Assembly (NCBI GenBank): GCA_017607445.1
Contig: JAEVHH010000001.1
Location: 6,882,001 to 6,946,000 of the forward strand
Direction: 5' to 3'
Source: Histoplasma ohiense
Lineage: Eukaryota; Ascomycota; Eurotiomycetes; Onygenales; Ajellomycetaceae
Length of the DNA: 64,000 nt
A model generated the notes under the pieces. The model searched no databases, was not told the DNA's origin, and worked only from the letters and a program-made list of their open reading frames with translations. The position numbers were made by a program, and so were the translations under genes. Below are positions 23,760 through 35,528 of this stretch, in pieces (position 1 is the first letter of the stretch; each line of letters starts with the position of its first letter).

Positions 23760-26379
23760 AATCTGACAGCGTACCTCCCCCAGAACACGATGTTGGTGCT
23801 CAAGCAACGATCCCTCGATCGGATGGGAAACGTGAGTGATGGAATTCTGATGGGGAGGAGTAAGAAGAGGTGGTGGTGGTGGTGGAGCGAAAATGTTGTC
23901 CTTTGATTCCAGAGCCACTCGCGCAAATTTTCCCAGTTGGTGTGTTGGTTCCGATCGACGAACCAAGTCATCAACCAGGACCGTTACACCACGAGACGGA
24001 AATCACTGAAATGAGAGAAGTCAAGTCTACGTATCGAGGGAGATCGGAGGATAAGAAACAAGACAAAATCCAGCAGGGCACTCAGGGTGACGGGAGGGGG
24101 TTGTGGAGGCAAAAGAGGTCGAGGGAAAAAAAAAAAAAGTTATGTGTCCCAGAGGAATGAAGATTGACTTTTTTGGGTGGCTAAAAACGATGGAAAACCA
24201 TGAACTTTTCGATGGATTTTCGATGACTCGAGTGACGAAAAATATACGAATGAACGGGATGCACTCGCGATGGAAAAGGACTATCGAGGAAATTATAGGC
24301 GGAAGGGAACAGTCGTAAGATACCTGGAGGAGGCCACGTCGACGACTAACTAGTTGAGAAGGAAGGGAAATGGAGGAGACGGAAGGAAGGAGATGGCGCG
24401 CATTTGAAAGAAGAGGCGGAATCGAGGAGAGACGGCAAGAAGGAGAGAAGAAGGGAGAGTATCCTCGCAGGAGAGAGAGAGAGAGAGAGAGTGTGTGTGT
24501 ATGTTGATGGTCGAAGGACAGGAGATGGGAGGAATGGCGTGGAGAGGAGAGGAAGATGGAAACGGGGGAGCCGGGCAGGCGGCGGGAGGGAGGGAGCAAG
24601 ATAGGAGTGGGAGGAGCAGGCGGTCGAGCGGTGGCGGCAGATAGAATCAGACCAGAACGGAAAAGGAGGAGGAGGACGGCGGGGAGGGAGCGTGAGCCAT
24701 GGATCGCGGAGGACGACGAAGGAGGAGGAGGAGGAGTGTGGAGTGTGGAGTGTGGACTGTGGACTGTGGACTGTGGACTGTGGATGTGGACAGAAGCAGG
24801 AAGCAGGAAGCAGGAAGCAGGAGGAAGTCTGGGCTGGCAGAACTCAACTCAACTCTCTTTCTCGAAATTCAGCGAGCGAAAAACCTGACTAAACGGGCAA
24901 TGGTCGCGCTAGTCCCGGTTGGGCCGGGGCTGGGGGCGCCTGCAGCCGCTAGCCGGATCGGGGTTAGTGCGGACTTGGCACTCCCACCTTCGAGGCCTCC
25001 AGGCAAACGTGCTCAGTCTGCTCAGGGTCTACTCTCGGTGTGTTCGGTGTGTTCGGTGTGTTCAGCATGCTCCAAGCGGGAAGAGGAACAGAGATTATCA
25101 GATAACCCAGTCAACACAGATGGCAGAGCAGGCTAGATTAACAATGCCGGTGTGTGATACCCTGTGTGTTAGTGGTCATTATTAGTATTGGGCGACGGAT
25201 GGGCATTGGCCGCCTGGTGGGAGCTTGTATGTTGCGCCCCTCCTTCCGACCAGCAGAAAATGGGAGCATGAGGGGGACAGCTATTCTCCCTGCTCGGGTC
25301 TCGCTGCATGTGGTCTGTCACTGCGCGCTGCTTCCTGCTTGAGGCTGCGAGAATGACAAGGAAGAGAGGAGAGGGGGGGGGCGAACACGCGCTGAAATGA
25401 TCTGCATGGCCTCGAACACACCCATCGTTTCACGCCCTTGTCAGCCTGGGGGGGAAGAGAGTTAAGCTTACCCACAAGAGTAGTGCTGTCTGTCCTGTTA
25501 GTTGGAGGCTGAAGAACGAAGAAATATCTTGAAAAAAAAAATCAAATCAAATAAAATCAAATAAATAGATTTATAAAAAAAAAAAAGGAAAAAAAAATAA
25601 ATAAAGGAAAACCTCCAAATCCATCATCAATGCATATTCTTTCTCCAGAGGGTGGCAACGGGCTACATCGGTATCCCCCCCCCACCAAACCCGGCTCCAA
25701 CGCTCACATCATACGAAGGCGGGACTGCCTGACTGCAGTATCCAACATGGTAGTTGTTATATTCTGTCGCCTCTCGTCTCTGTGAGGAAGCAGGGGAGAG
25801 AAGAGGAGAAGGGTCCCGGCGGTTAGGGTTTAGAGAGACAGTCCTGCTCTGCTGCAAATGCGCCCGCTTGAGGTACCCCGGCCTGGCCCCTCTTCCCACC
25901 CCACTACCTACTATACCTGGAGCCCATCATCCCTTCTGCGGCTCTCTCTGTAGGTTCAAGAATATCGCTCTGTCATAAAAACAGTGCTGGGTGTGGGTGC
26001 AATTATTAATAATAATCTCCGGGGGCTTGCTGCAATCCTTCTCCGGCCGTGATTAGTGTCATGCAGGCAGTGCATTTGATGACTGCCCACAAAGAGAGAG
26101 ATGTTCGGGGATATTTTCGGGGGGGATTTCTCTCTGTCCCTCTCTCTCTGTGTGTGTGAGAGCGTTATGTTAGTGAGGATGTTGCTGTCTGGAAGGGTTT
26201 GGTGATTCATTATTTGAGGAGGAAAATAAAACGAAAAGGGACGTATAAAGGGAATCTGAAAAAAAAAAAAAAATTGAAAAAAAAAATCTTTTCAGAAGAT
26301 AGCATGGTGGAATTGAAAAGTCGACAGGGAAGAATTGACAGAAGGAAGAAGCCTGTCTGTCGGTCGGTCGGTCTGGCTG

Positions 26380-26411
<32 letters not shown>

Positions 26412-28741
26412 CATCTATACCACTGCTATTTCTTGTTCCTCACTCTGTACAAATAGTTTCATAGTTAGTAGAGGTTAGCAGAGAGATGACCAAAAAAAAA
26501 AGGTTAGAAAAAGAGGAACAATAAAGGAAGAAAAGAGATCAAGAAAAAAAGGAAAACTAACCATACCGTGCCTTCTCCGTTGTCTCAATCGCGGTCCCAT
26601 TCTGTCGATCCTGCCGGAGAACAGCGCTATAGCCATTGGCCAGAGAGCAAAGGGTGCGTATAAGTTAGTAAATAACGGAGGGAAAAGAAGGGCTACCTAT
26701 GGTTTGTTAGGGAAATACATTATAGGTAAGAAAATGGGCTGCTGGGTTCCAGTTAGAGAAGTATGTATGTATATACATATACATATTCATCCATCCATCC
26801 ATATATATATATATATATATGTAGACGGATGCATGAAGCATACGGGAGGAGGAAAGGGGAGGGTTAGAGTTTTTTTATATACGAAAGAAGGGAGGGCAAA
26901 ATGAGGCAAAACAGGCGCGAGGCACCGGTGGACTCGACCAAACCATGGGTTCGGCAATTTCTTGACCAGATCTATGTATGTACATGTACATGTACATGTA
27001 CATACTGCACTAGTTAGTACCTGCACGGGTGCATGGGTATTCGGGGAAAGGGGATAAAGAGAGTATTGTAATACCTTCTCCCCATGTCGTCTGTATATAT
27101 CTGAAGCGGCCTTGTGAGGAGGCAAGGGAGAAAGAAGCAAAGCAACATTTGGAGGTTGGAAGAAAGAGAGAGAGACGGGAGGGAATGATACGGAAGAAAA
27201 AACTCAAGCAAGGAGGAATATTTATTTTTGGTCCTTTGACTTGGTAGAGATTCAGATACAGGAGGACAGACACCTTTGCCTCCCGCCCTCCTTATCATTT
27301 TCCCCCTTGGGTAGCCATCCGGTGGGTGCCTTCACAACAATACATAGCATGCTATGTGCGGTATGGAGGAGATGTGATGGGACAAGATGGAACAGTCTGA
27401 CGATATTATTGTAGATATATATATAACTTCCATCTTCATTCCCGCCAGGATTTGCCCACGGGGCACATCCACGGGCCGCACAGGTGACCTGCCTGGCATA
27501 CCGTTTGGGGATGATGTCACCCGTCCATGGCGAACTAACTAGTCAACCAGTTGTTCTTGTTCTATAGTTAGTTTAGTTAGACTTAGTTTTGGGGGGAAAT
27601 GTGTTGCTCTCTTTTCTTGCTTTCTATTTTGGTGCTGCCCGCTTAAGCTTATGTACTACATACAGTACGTTTAAAGTTGAAGACTCGTGCTATTTTCCCT
27701 CCCAGCTGTAAGGGACTGAACTCAAGGCTTGCCCCAAGCGCACGGCCACTCTGGGACATATTATAACTAATTCAAAACCAGGTCTTAGTTGAACCGTCTC
27801 AACTGCTCGCTGCTTGAACGCCGTTCACGGTCTGCCTCACTAAATATATAACTGCAAAGGTGTCCTTGCTTTACAAGTATATTGCCGTCAACAACAAGGC
27901 CGGTCAGGTCTTTCACCCATTTACGGACTGTGATAAAATAATAAAGAGCTATGTCTTTTTAAGGGGGTCGCGAGGGAATAGCAGAAAAAAAAAGGTTTCT
28001 CCCAACTATCCGCGCCTTTTCTTCTCCTCTTGACATCTAACAACTTATCTCAAGAAAGCACTTTTCTTTGCGTCCCTTTTTTTTTTACTACTGTGGGTCC
28101 CCTCCCAAAATAAAGCCGTCTCTTTTTGCATCCCTACGCTGCGAAGATCGCGACAGATTGTCTCCCACAAACCTCGAGCGAATGGTTGCTCCCCCCCCGT
28201 TGCTCACCCCTTCATTGGAGTTATTAGCGCCCATTTGACGTCCCCACGGGAAAAACCTTTACGTATCCCAAGGAAAGTCAAATCGTTGGTTGGGGGGGGT
28301 TTGGTTAGTGTTACACTTTGATTCTTAGACTTTACCCCTTAAAATCACTTCCCTTGCCTGCATTGGTGGAGTTTGTGGTGGTGTTGGCGGAGGGCCCCTT
28401 AGCTCTCGCTATGAACTTGTATCATCTTCAGCAGCGAACTCATTTGTATATATATACACCCAGGCATCTAAAGGGGAAGGTTTGTCAAAAAGTCGGTATT
28501 TCGGGTCAACGCCCTGGGGAAGGAAAAGCATGCTTTATGAGCGACGCTGACTTTGGGGTTATGGCATAATCCTCAAAAAATATGGAGGTTAGCTAATCTT
28601 GTTGTGTCGCATAAATATACCGATAAGGTTCCACACAGGCACAGCAGCAGAACGAAGCAGAAGGATAGACCTGGTTCTCCGTTTTCCTGAAAAAAAAAAG
28701 GGGGTGGAGGGTAACATATCAAAGAAACGGGTTTATCAATC
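23760..28741. other. Gene-poor region upstream of SET3
   Basis: No recognisable gene in about 5 kb. Purine-rich DNA (24370-24730), a cluster of 7-bp and 8-bp minisatellites (24736-24830), CTCGGTGTGTT-type repeats near 25030-25065, a poly-T of 30 at 26382-26411, a (TA)n run near 26800-26820 and TGTACA repeats near 26980-27004. The part next to 23759 should contain the SET3 promoter and leader. Confidence 0.5.
24736..24830. repeat. Minisatellites (GTGGACT)n and (GAAGCAG)n
   Basis: Tandem GTGGAGT/GTGGACT heptamers (about six) run into a GGAAGCA-type heptamer array (about four). Both have a 7-bp period and opposite base bias. No ORF is implied. Confidence 0.8.
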
Positions 28742-29660
28742 TTGATAGTCTCACATGGGAGCACGTGCCTCCAGATTATCAACGCCTCATCAAGGAACGA
28801 GACGAATGTCTTTCAACACGCTGACAGTGGTGACCAAAACATTTTCACTTTATACAGAAAGGATAGGTAGGGGATTGAAGTCGGCTTCAATTATGACCAA
28901 GAAGTATTAAAAGCCATCGAAGGTCAAGACTCTGATCAGACTCTTCATGTCTCATGGCAGGCCATTGACAAAAACTCTCAAGTGCCCATGCTCGATCTCG
29001 CAAATACAGAGAAGTGTCTAGAGATCTTCCTCTCCACCGAAGGAAGTCAATGGCTAAAAAGAAAGTATTAAAGAACTTGAGAGTCTTTCTTAAGCTCAGC
29101 GACAATGAGATTCTAGTTGAGGAACTCTGAGAACACCTCAGCTGACCAGCAAAAAAGGGCACGCTTAGAAAGGGAATAGAAAAAATATAGGAAGAGATCA
29201 TCAAGCTGCAAAGGAAGCTTGGTGATTCAAGAGCAATTTTGCAGGCTCTTCAAGCAACATCTCTCCTGACCAAACCTATTCTTCTCCTTTCTTAAGACAA
29301 TCCTGCCCACATGTCAAATCTGTGAGAATCCACCCTGATTAAGTCCTTATACTATCCAGAACACCTCTGAATAGCGAATTTGAAGAATCGTCGGGGATAA
29401 CCAACCTAGCAAAAGAACACACAATCAAGTTAAAACCAGGGAGACTGCCCCGAAGCATTATACGCAATATGAGCAGGATGACTGGAGGCACTAGCGTCCG
29501 TGGCGGGCTGTTAATCTGCATAAGTCTGCACTTCGCGAAGCTATGCGCAAAGAAAAGACAAAGGCGAAACCTCCTGAGCGAATCCGGGGGAGGACGACTG
29601 GGAACCAGGAAGTGATACCTTGATACTATGTGTACTCTCTCTATGTTTGAAGCAACTGGC
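28742..29660 (+). pseudogene. Unidentified decayed coding relic
   Basis: I do not recognise the family. Several frames give protein-like text separated by stops and frame changes: LTWEHVPPDYQRLIKERDE near 28750; TLHVSWQAIDKNSQVPMLDL followed by ANTEKCLEIFLSTEGSQWLK (about 28940-29055); VLKNLRVFLKLSDNEILVEE (about 29067-29127); EEIIKLQRKLGDSRAILQAL (about 29190-29250); and AVNLHKSALREAMRKEKTKA (about 29505-29565). Stops within the third frame are TGA, TGA and TAG in places where CGA or CAG would restore a codon, as expected from C-to-T change. The amphipathic Leu/Lys/Glu pattern suggests coiled coil. It may be a transposon-associated protein mutated by RIP or ordinary decay. That it was once coding is inferred only from the residue texture. 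Confidence 0.4.
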
Positions 29661-31861
29661 ATAGGCCTCGGCTGAAGCAAGTGGTTACCTTGAGATGTAT
29701 GCAAGAAAGTAATAATAATAACAATAATAGTGCGAGGCAATCGATGTAATCGTCGCCATCCGATTCTATATGACAAGCAAATGTCAAGCTCTAGGCCTTA
29801 GAAGTGTCCCTTGCAGAAGACAATTCGATTACGGAGCCGCCGGGAAGGTTTCTGTTCTTTTCGGGATGTTTCAAACTGCCTTGCCTGCAATCGTTCATAT
29901 CAGGAAGCCGTCTCTGGAGGCTAGGACAGCTGCAGCTCATCATATATTGTCGATGGTTTGAACTTTGCTTCTTGAATTGAAACCGTCCATGCTTTGGTCT
30001 CTGTTCCGCTCTCTGCGCGGGAAAATTTTGGCGGCTGGCTGCTTGAATATATATATATATGTTCTTCCATAGACCATGGGATGGAATTTCGGTTTGCGAT
30101 AGTGCGGTCAATGCCGTCTCTTGTTGAATCAAGGTCACTGACACCCAGAATATTTAGCTCGTCGTCGACAACACTCGGGGGTAGTGTATGCGCATAATAA
30201 TAGCCAAATATATGGGGGATGTAAGAGGGTTGTGGTGATATCCTATAACTCGACCGTCAATTCTTCTCGTCCATCCAGGGGGAATTAGATGGAACTTGAA
30301 CAGATTGTCGTTGCCCCCACCCCTTGGGGAGTTTTGTTTAATAGTAGACATTTATTGTACTCCTCTGCCTAGTATTCCTAACTCATTGTCTGTCCTGCTT
30401 GTGACCATACTCATGCCCTTGACCGTTGCCTCTTCACAACCTTAATAAGTTTGGGCACTCAGCCAATATAGTCTCACTTGAAATGTGCCACTCACCCAGA
30501 ACCCTTCGAGTTTGCTTTCCTCTGAACTGATTTTCTGGTGCTTTCAGGCTGTGTAGGTGAAATCAAACGACAGAGATACAGCGAGGTGGCGAGGTGGAAC
30601 TTTTTCAGTTGCTGAAATCCTCAACCAGCACCAGCCCTCCGTCTCCAAAATCTAGATACCATTCATTCCTTGAGCCAAAAAGGCAATAGAAAGAAAGTCC
30701 CCTTTTTTATAAAAGAAAACCGGTCGTTCCATTCGAAGGGATATGTTCCAATCTGAGTTTCCCTCTTTTGAACGCGCCCGGATACAGTCGGCGTAGATCG
30801 GGTTTTTCATGGCCAGCGTCGGAGATAGATTCGATTTCTTGGCTGGAATGCCAGGTCCAGGATCAAAGCGGTGAAATATATGCATCGCATTCATCACCCA
30901 GAGCAGAGCAAAGGTGATCGTAACGGAGCGCCAAATCTAGAGGAGACACGACGAATCGCCTGTTGGAAACCCGAACTGTAAAAATAGAACCTCCATGGAA
31001 TCTTCTGTTGGTACAGCCACAAATTGAAGGAACGGTTTTGCTGGTAACTTCGAAGCTTTGCAAGTTAGTTATGGTTTAGTGACAAGATTTGGTAAATGAA
31101 GGAGCAACAAATCCAAGTATTTGTGAATGCGATTCCTCGCAACCCCTGCATAAACATACAAGCCTAAATCCATAGATAGTGCATATGGAGTAGAAGCCTT
31201 GGGAAGTTGTTCCGAAACCAAAAAAAATAAAAATAAAAATAAAAAAATATCCATGTTCATGCGATCGGTTCAGAACATCCAGGAGCTTGGGTGTTTGTTG
31301 ACATGGCTGTTTATTTTTGGGGTGCTCGATGGCGCCGATAAAACGCGTCAGGGGACGTTTATTTAGTTTTATTTAACTCTAAACTTTAGCCGCATGGCCG
31401 CTGTCATCTCCGCCCAACCACCAACCACCATGGCAATTTCTGTCGAACAGTTGACTCCATCGCACCACTGCGGTTTCTCATCAGTGGAATAACAGTCGCC
31501 GCTCTGGACATAACCGCTTCGTTTGCTCCGGCCCCACCGCGAAACCTCGTGTTGATGTGCTCTCTCTGCATCTCTGCCGCCCTCCCCTGCTCCCACCCCC
31601 CAGACGCCAAATTTCGCCAGCCGAGACAACCACAACGAGGCGGTATTGAATACATCGCTAATCAAGCCAGCCAGGAATTGCCCACCCCGGCTGCAGACTA
31701 ACACGCACCTGGAGGAACGGCAGAACCTCCATCGTGGTCTCCACCCCTTATCTCCGCCCCTTAGTCAACTTCAGGCGAACACCGATTTTGTGTCACTGAA
31801 GAACTTGCCTCCTTGTTCCCCTGAGTCAACCAACCCAGAGCCAGCCAACCCCGTGCCAATT
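29661..31861. other. Intergenic region before the ArfGAP gene
   Basis: No recognisable gene. Short open frames on the minus strand at 30652-30897 and 30863-31063 overlap and are not supported by a family match. The last few hundred bases before 31862 are C-rich and probably contain the ArfGAP promoter and leader; the frame of the first exon stays open upstream to about 31646 but without an in-frame ATG. Confidence 0.5.
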
Positions 31862-34202
31862 ATGGCATCTGCTCTGAGCAAACGCCAACAGGCGCGCAAT
31901 GAGAGAGCTCTGCAGGAATTGATCAAGTCTGTCCCTGGCAATGACCGGTGCGTGGATTGTCAGGCGAGAAATCCAGGTACGTCCCATTCCCCTCTGCTCC
32001 TATCTTTTGTCAAGAGATTTCCCTTCGGATATTAACTGCTTGTTTTTAATATAGGATGGGCCAGCTGGAATGTGAGTCCTTTTCCCCTCCCCCCATAGCC
32101 TCTGTTTTCTTCCATCGTACAGTTCCGAGCCGCCCGGTCATCCCTCGTGTCTAGGACTAGAACATGAATGAATGCCTGAGTTGTTCAGTTATGTTTAAAA
32201 GCGAAGTCTAATCAATATTCATTTTGATAGCTGGGCGTATTCCTCTGTGTGCGCTGCGCTACTTTACATCGCAAGTTGGGCACGCATATATCGAAGGTTA
32301 AGTCGCTGACTATGGATAGCTGGTCGTCAGATCAGGTGGATGTGAGTCGATTCTGACAACGAGGATATCGGTACCCAGCTTCCGTACTTTCGGCGGAATT
32401 GCTAATATTTTCAAAAGAACATGAAACAGAATGGCAACGCGGTCGTCAACAAATTATACAACCCGAGAAACGTCAAACCACCTATTCCCATTGATGTAGA
32501 TGAGGTGGACTCTGCAATGGAAAGATTTATCAGACAAAAGTATGAGTTGAAGGTATTGGAAGATGGACGGCCGAAGCCCCCAAGCAGACATGATCCGAGT
32601 TATACCGCTACAAAAAGTTCCGACAGGTCGCCCCCACCTCTACCCCCGAAAACAGGAAGACGCTTAGGTTTCGGACTGCGATCCGCGTCTTACAGCAATG
32701 CCGTTTCTAGTTCGGAGAAGTCGCCTCCGGGAGAGGACTACGCGTTTTCGACGAATAGACAATCGAGAAACTTTGGAGCTAGCGTTGTGGATTCAGATGG
32801 GACATTTGGATCAAAATTAGAAGCACTGCGAGATATGGGGTTCCCAAATTACAAGCGTAATGCAACTATTCTGAGAGGCCTGAATGGAAACATGGATAAG
32901 ACTCTAGAGTCGTTGGTTAGGCTAGGAGAAGGCCCTGCACCGCAGTCTAGATCCCAGACTCCAGTCCCAAAGGTGACTCCTACGGCTTCTCAGTTTCCCG
33001 AACCCGTCAGAAGCCCGAAATCGACAGCTTCGAATAATCCGTTTGATAACCTGGATTCCGCCCCGTCGCGTGCACCATCTGGCTCTGCAGTGAACCAGGC
33101 CGAACAACAACCTGCCATCACCAATGGCACTAAATCCTATAATCCATTCGACTTTTTAGGAGCGCAGCCAGCCCTAACACAACCCACGCAATCACTGGAT
33201 CAGTCATTCCAGCAACTCCAAGTGTCACAGCCTTTATTTCCAAACATTACAGGTGGATATCCCAGCCAGCAAGGCCAGATACCATTCCAAAGATCTCAGC
33301 AATCCATGACGCCTCCAGTCACTATGTCCTCTCAAAACGGCCTTACCGCATCTCCCGCGCCGCTGAACGGCGCCTACAACCCTTTCTTCCAAAATGTACA
33401 GCCCGTGTCGGGAAATACGAACAATAACCCCTATTTTGATCAGCCTCCAGGCTTCTCACCAACCAACCCGTTTTTCAATGTCTCTGGCCAAGCTCAACGC
33501 TCTCAGTCGCAGACTCTAGCATCAGGAAATGGCGCTGGAGATGCTAATCAATTTCAGCGCTACAGCACCATGCCGGCATTTTCTTCTTCCTCTGCATTCC
33601 TCCAACAGCAACAGCTACAACCGCAACAATACGTCCCTCAAGAACAACCGTCAATTTTCAATCCCTTCACTCTACCAACTATCCCGCCATCAAACCCCTC
33701 CTACCAGCCTCAATTTGACCCCCAGCCCACACATCAGACCCTCATGTCCCAACATCCTGGCAAAATAGACAAATCCAGCATCCTTGCCTTATATAACTTT
33801 TCACAACCCCCACCCACAATTCCCGAACAGCCTGCACAGCAATCAGCGCCCAATTTCACCACGCAACCTCAACAGCAGCCACAGCAGCAGCAGCAGCAGC
33901 ACCAAAATTCGGCCGCACCATTCAGCCTCTCCAACTCCAACAGCAGGAACCCATACCACACCGCGCCTCCCAACGCAATGAGCACCCCAGGCGCCGCGCT
34001 CACCTCAACCTTGGTGGACTCTAGGTCACAAATAGGACTTGCGCCTGCTGGAGTAGGAGGCGCAGGCAGCGGTGGCGGTGGCGTAGGAAATCCGTTCCCA
34101 AGAACACATATGAGCCAGGCTAGTGTGGATATTGGCGGGATTCAGAATGGTCGCCATAGTCCGGATGTATTTGCGAGCTTGAGCTCGAGGTATGTGCGGT
34201 AG
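31862..34202 (+). CDS. ArfGAP with UBA domain and NPF motifs (Gts1-like)
   Basis: Four exons, 31862-31976, 32055-32071, 32231-32341 and 32418-34202, encode 675 residues. The second exon is only 17 nt; it supplies the codons for GWASWN inside the zinc finger. The ArfGAP domain fills residues 1 to about 120: CVDC, 16 residues, CVRC, then LHRKLGTHISKVKSLTMD with the conserved Arg. A UBA domain lies at about 213-252 (LEALRDMGFPNYKRNATILR). The remainder is Gln/Pro/Ser rich with six NPF motifs (NNPFDN, YNPFDF, YNPFFQ, TNPFFN, FNPFTL, GNPFPR), a signature for EH-domain partners in endocytosis. ArfGAPs stimulate GTP hydrolysis by Arf on Golgi and endosomal membranes. ArfGAP, UBA and Gln-rich tail is the architecture of yeast Gts1; a Smap-like assignment is the alternative. 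All three introns join without breaking the frame. Confidence 0.9.
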
Positions 34203-35528
34203 TTGTATTTTTTTTCGGCGGAAACAGGACGGGGGAGAAGAACGGTGGAGAGGGGAGGAGCTGGGGCCCCGCGGGAAAACGGGGAGAGGGAATAGAGTTT
34301 GTGGGGTTGGGGGTTGCAGTTGATTGAGGGAATGGCCGGGACTGTTGAATATTACGCCACGCGATATTTATGTTTGCTTGGTTAGGATTGGATCGGATTG
34401 CCGTTTGTTGACGGGTACATATTTTTTTCTCTGCATGTTTTTTCTTTCGCTCTATCTCCAGTCGTCTTTTTTTCAACACTGGACCTGGAGCTTTTGTGCT
34501 GTCAAACCTATCATTCTTGTTTCGGGATGAGAAATTTCATCCCTGCTCCTTATACATCATCAATTCTCATCATTTTCTTTCGAAACTTGTCTTGCTGAGA
34601 GAGCATTTTTTGGCATTCTCCATTTACCCTGGGTTTGGATGACTTTTTAATATCCTGTTGCTAACTCTTATACATACTACACGCCGTATTTCAGCGCATT
34701 CTTTCTTCCTTTTCTCCATCTTTTGCAGCATACTTTCGATACGTTTTTTAACCATTCAACCCGTTCTCCACGCCATTGTGGGTTAGGGAATCCATCACAG
34801 TTCAACTCATCATCCCCTTCTGCTAAATTCGACGGTATTGTTTCCTTTACTTAGATCATCACATGGTTTGTCCACCTCATGGATTGTTTTTGTCCTTTCC
34901 CACGGTTTAACGCTTTTCATATTTATATATATATATATATATATATATTCATCGCACCAACAATTTATAAAAACTCAACTCCACGTCTCTTATATATATA
35001 ACTCTATTCTTGTGGTTATCCCGGTACCTCTACAGGTTACGCGAAATGACATTGGTTATTTCACGGTTTATGATCATGTGTCCTCCGCAAAGTACGATTT
35101 TGCTGTACGGATTTTTATATTTTTGCGCGATGAAGATGAGAGAGATCGGGTGCTGAATTTAAGCAAGCAGATTCATTCATTCATTCTTTTATTATATTTA
35201 ATTTTTCTTCAATATCAATATCGAAAGGATTCATGATGGGAGATATTCGTCGTTGAAAGACCATATAATAAACCTGGCTGGATATTCCCAAATAAAACAG
35301 CATGTGATAGTACTATATCAGTGAACCGAGAAAATGAAAAAAAAAAAAAAGGTATGCATGAATAACAAAGAAGAATATATATCGTCTCTCACCCATGCAT
35401 AGGTGTAGGCCAAATCAAAACAAACTATCTAAAAGGGTGTTTATTTATCCTCAACATCCTATCCGTCCCCGATATATTAAAGAAGAAAAGGCGAGGGAAA
35501 AAAAAAAAAAAATAGCCCAGTGCAAAGC
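34203..35528. other. Convergent intergenic region ArfGAP / GPI10
   Basis: Both flanking genes end here. The DNA is T-rich and A/T-rich, with a (TA)n run at about 34924-34950, a poly-A of about 16 at 35335-35350 and another at about 35499-35512. No gene seen. Confidence 0.6.

Noticed and set aside
23760..23966. N-terminal extension of SET3
   Set aside because: The frame is open but begins at a TTG; there is no ATG before 23759. A leader exon cannot be excluded without transcripts.
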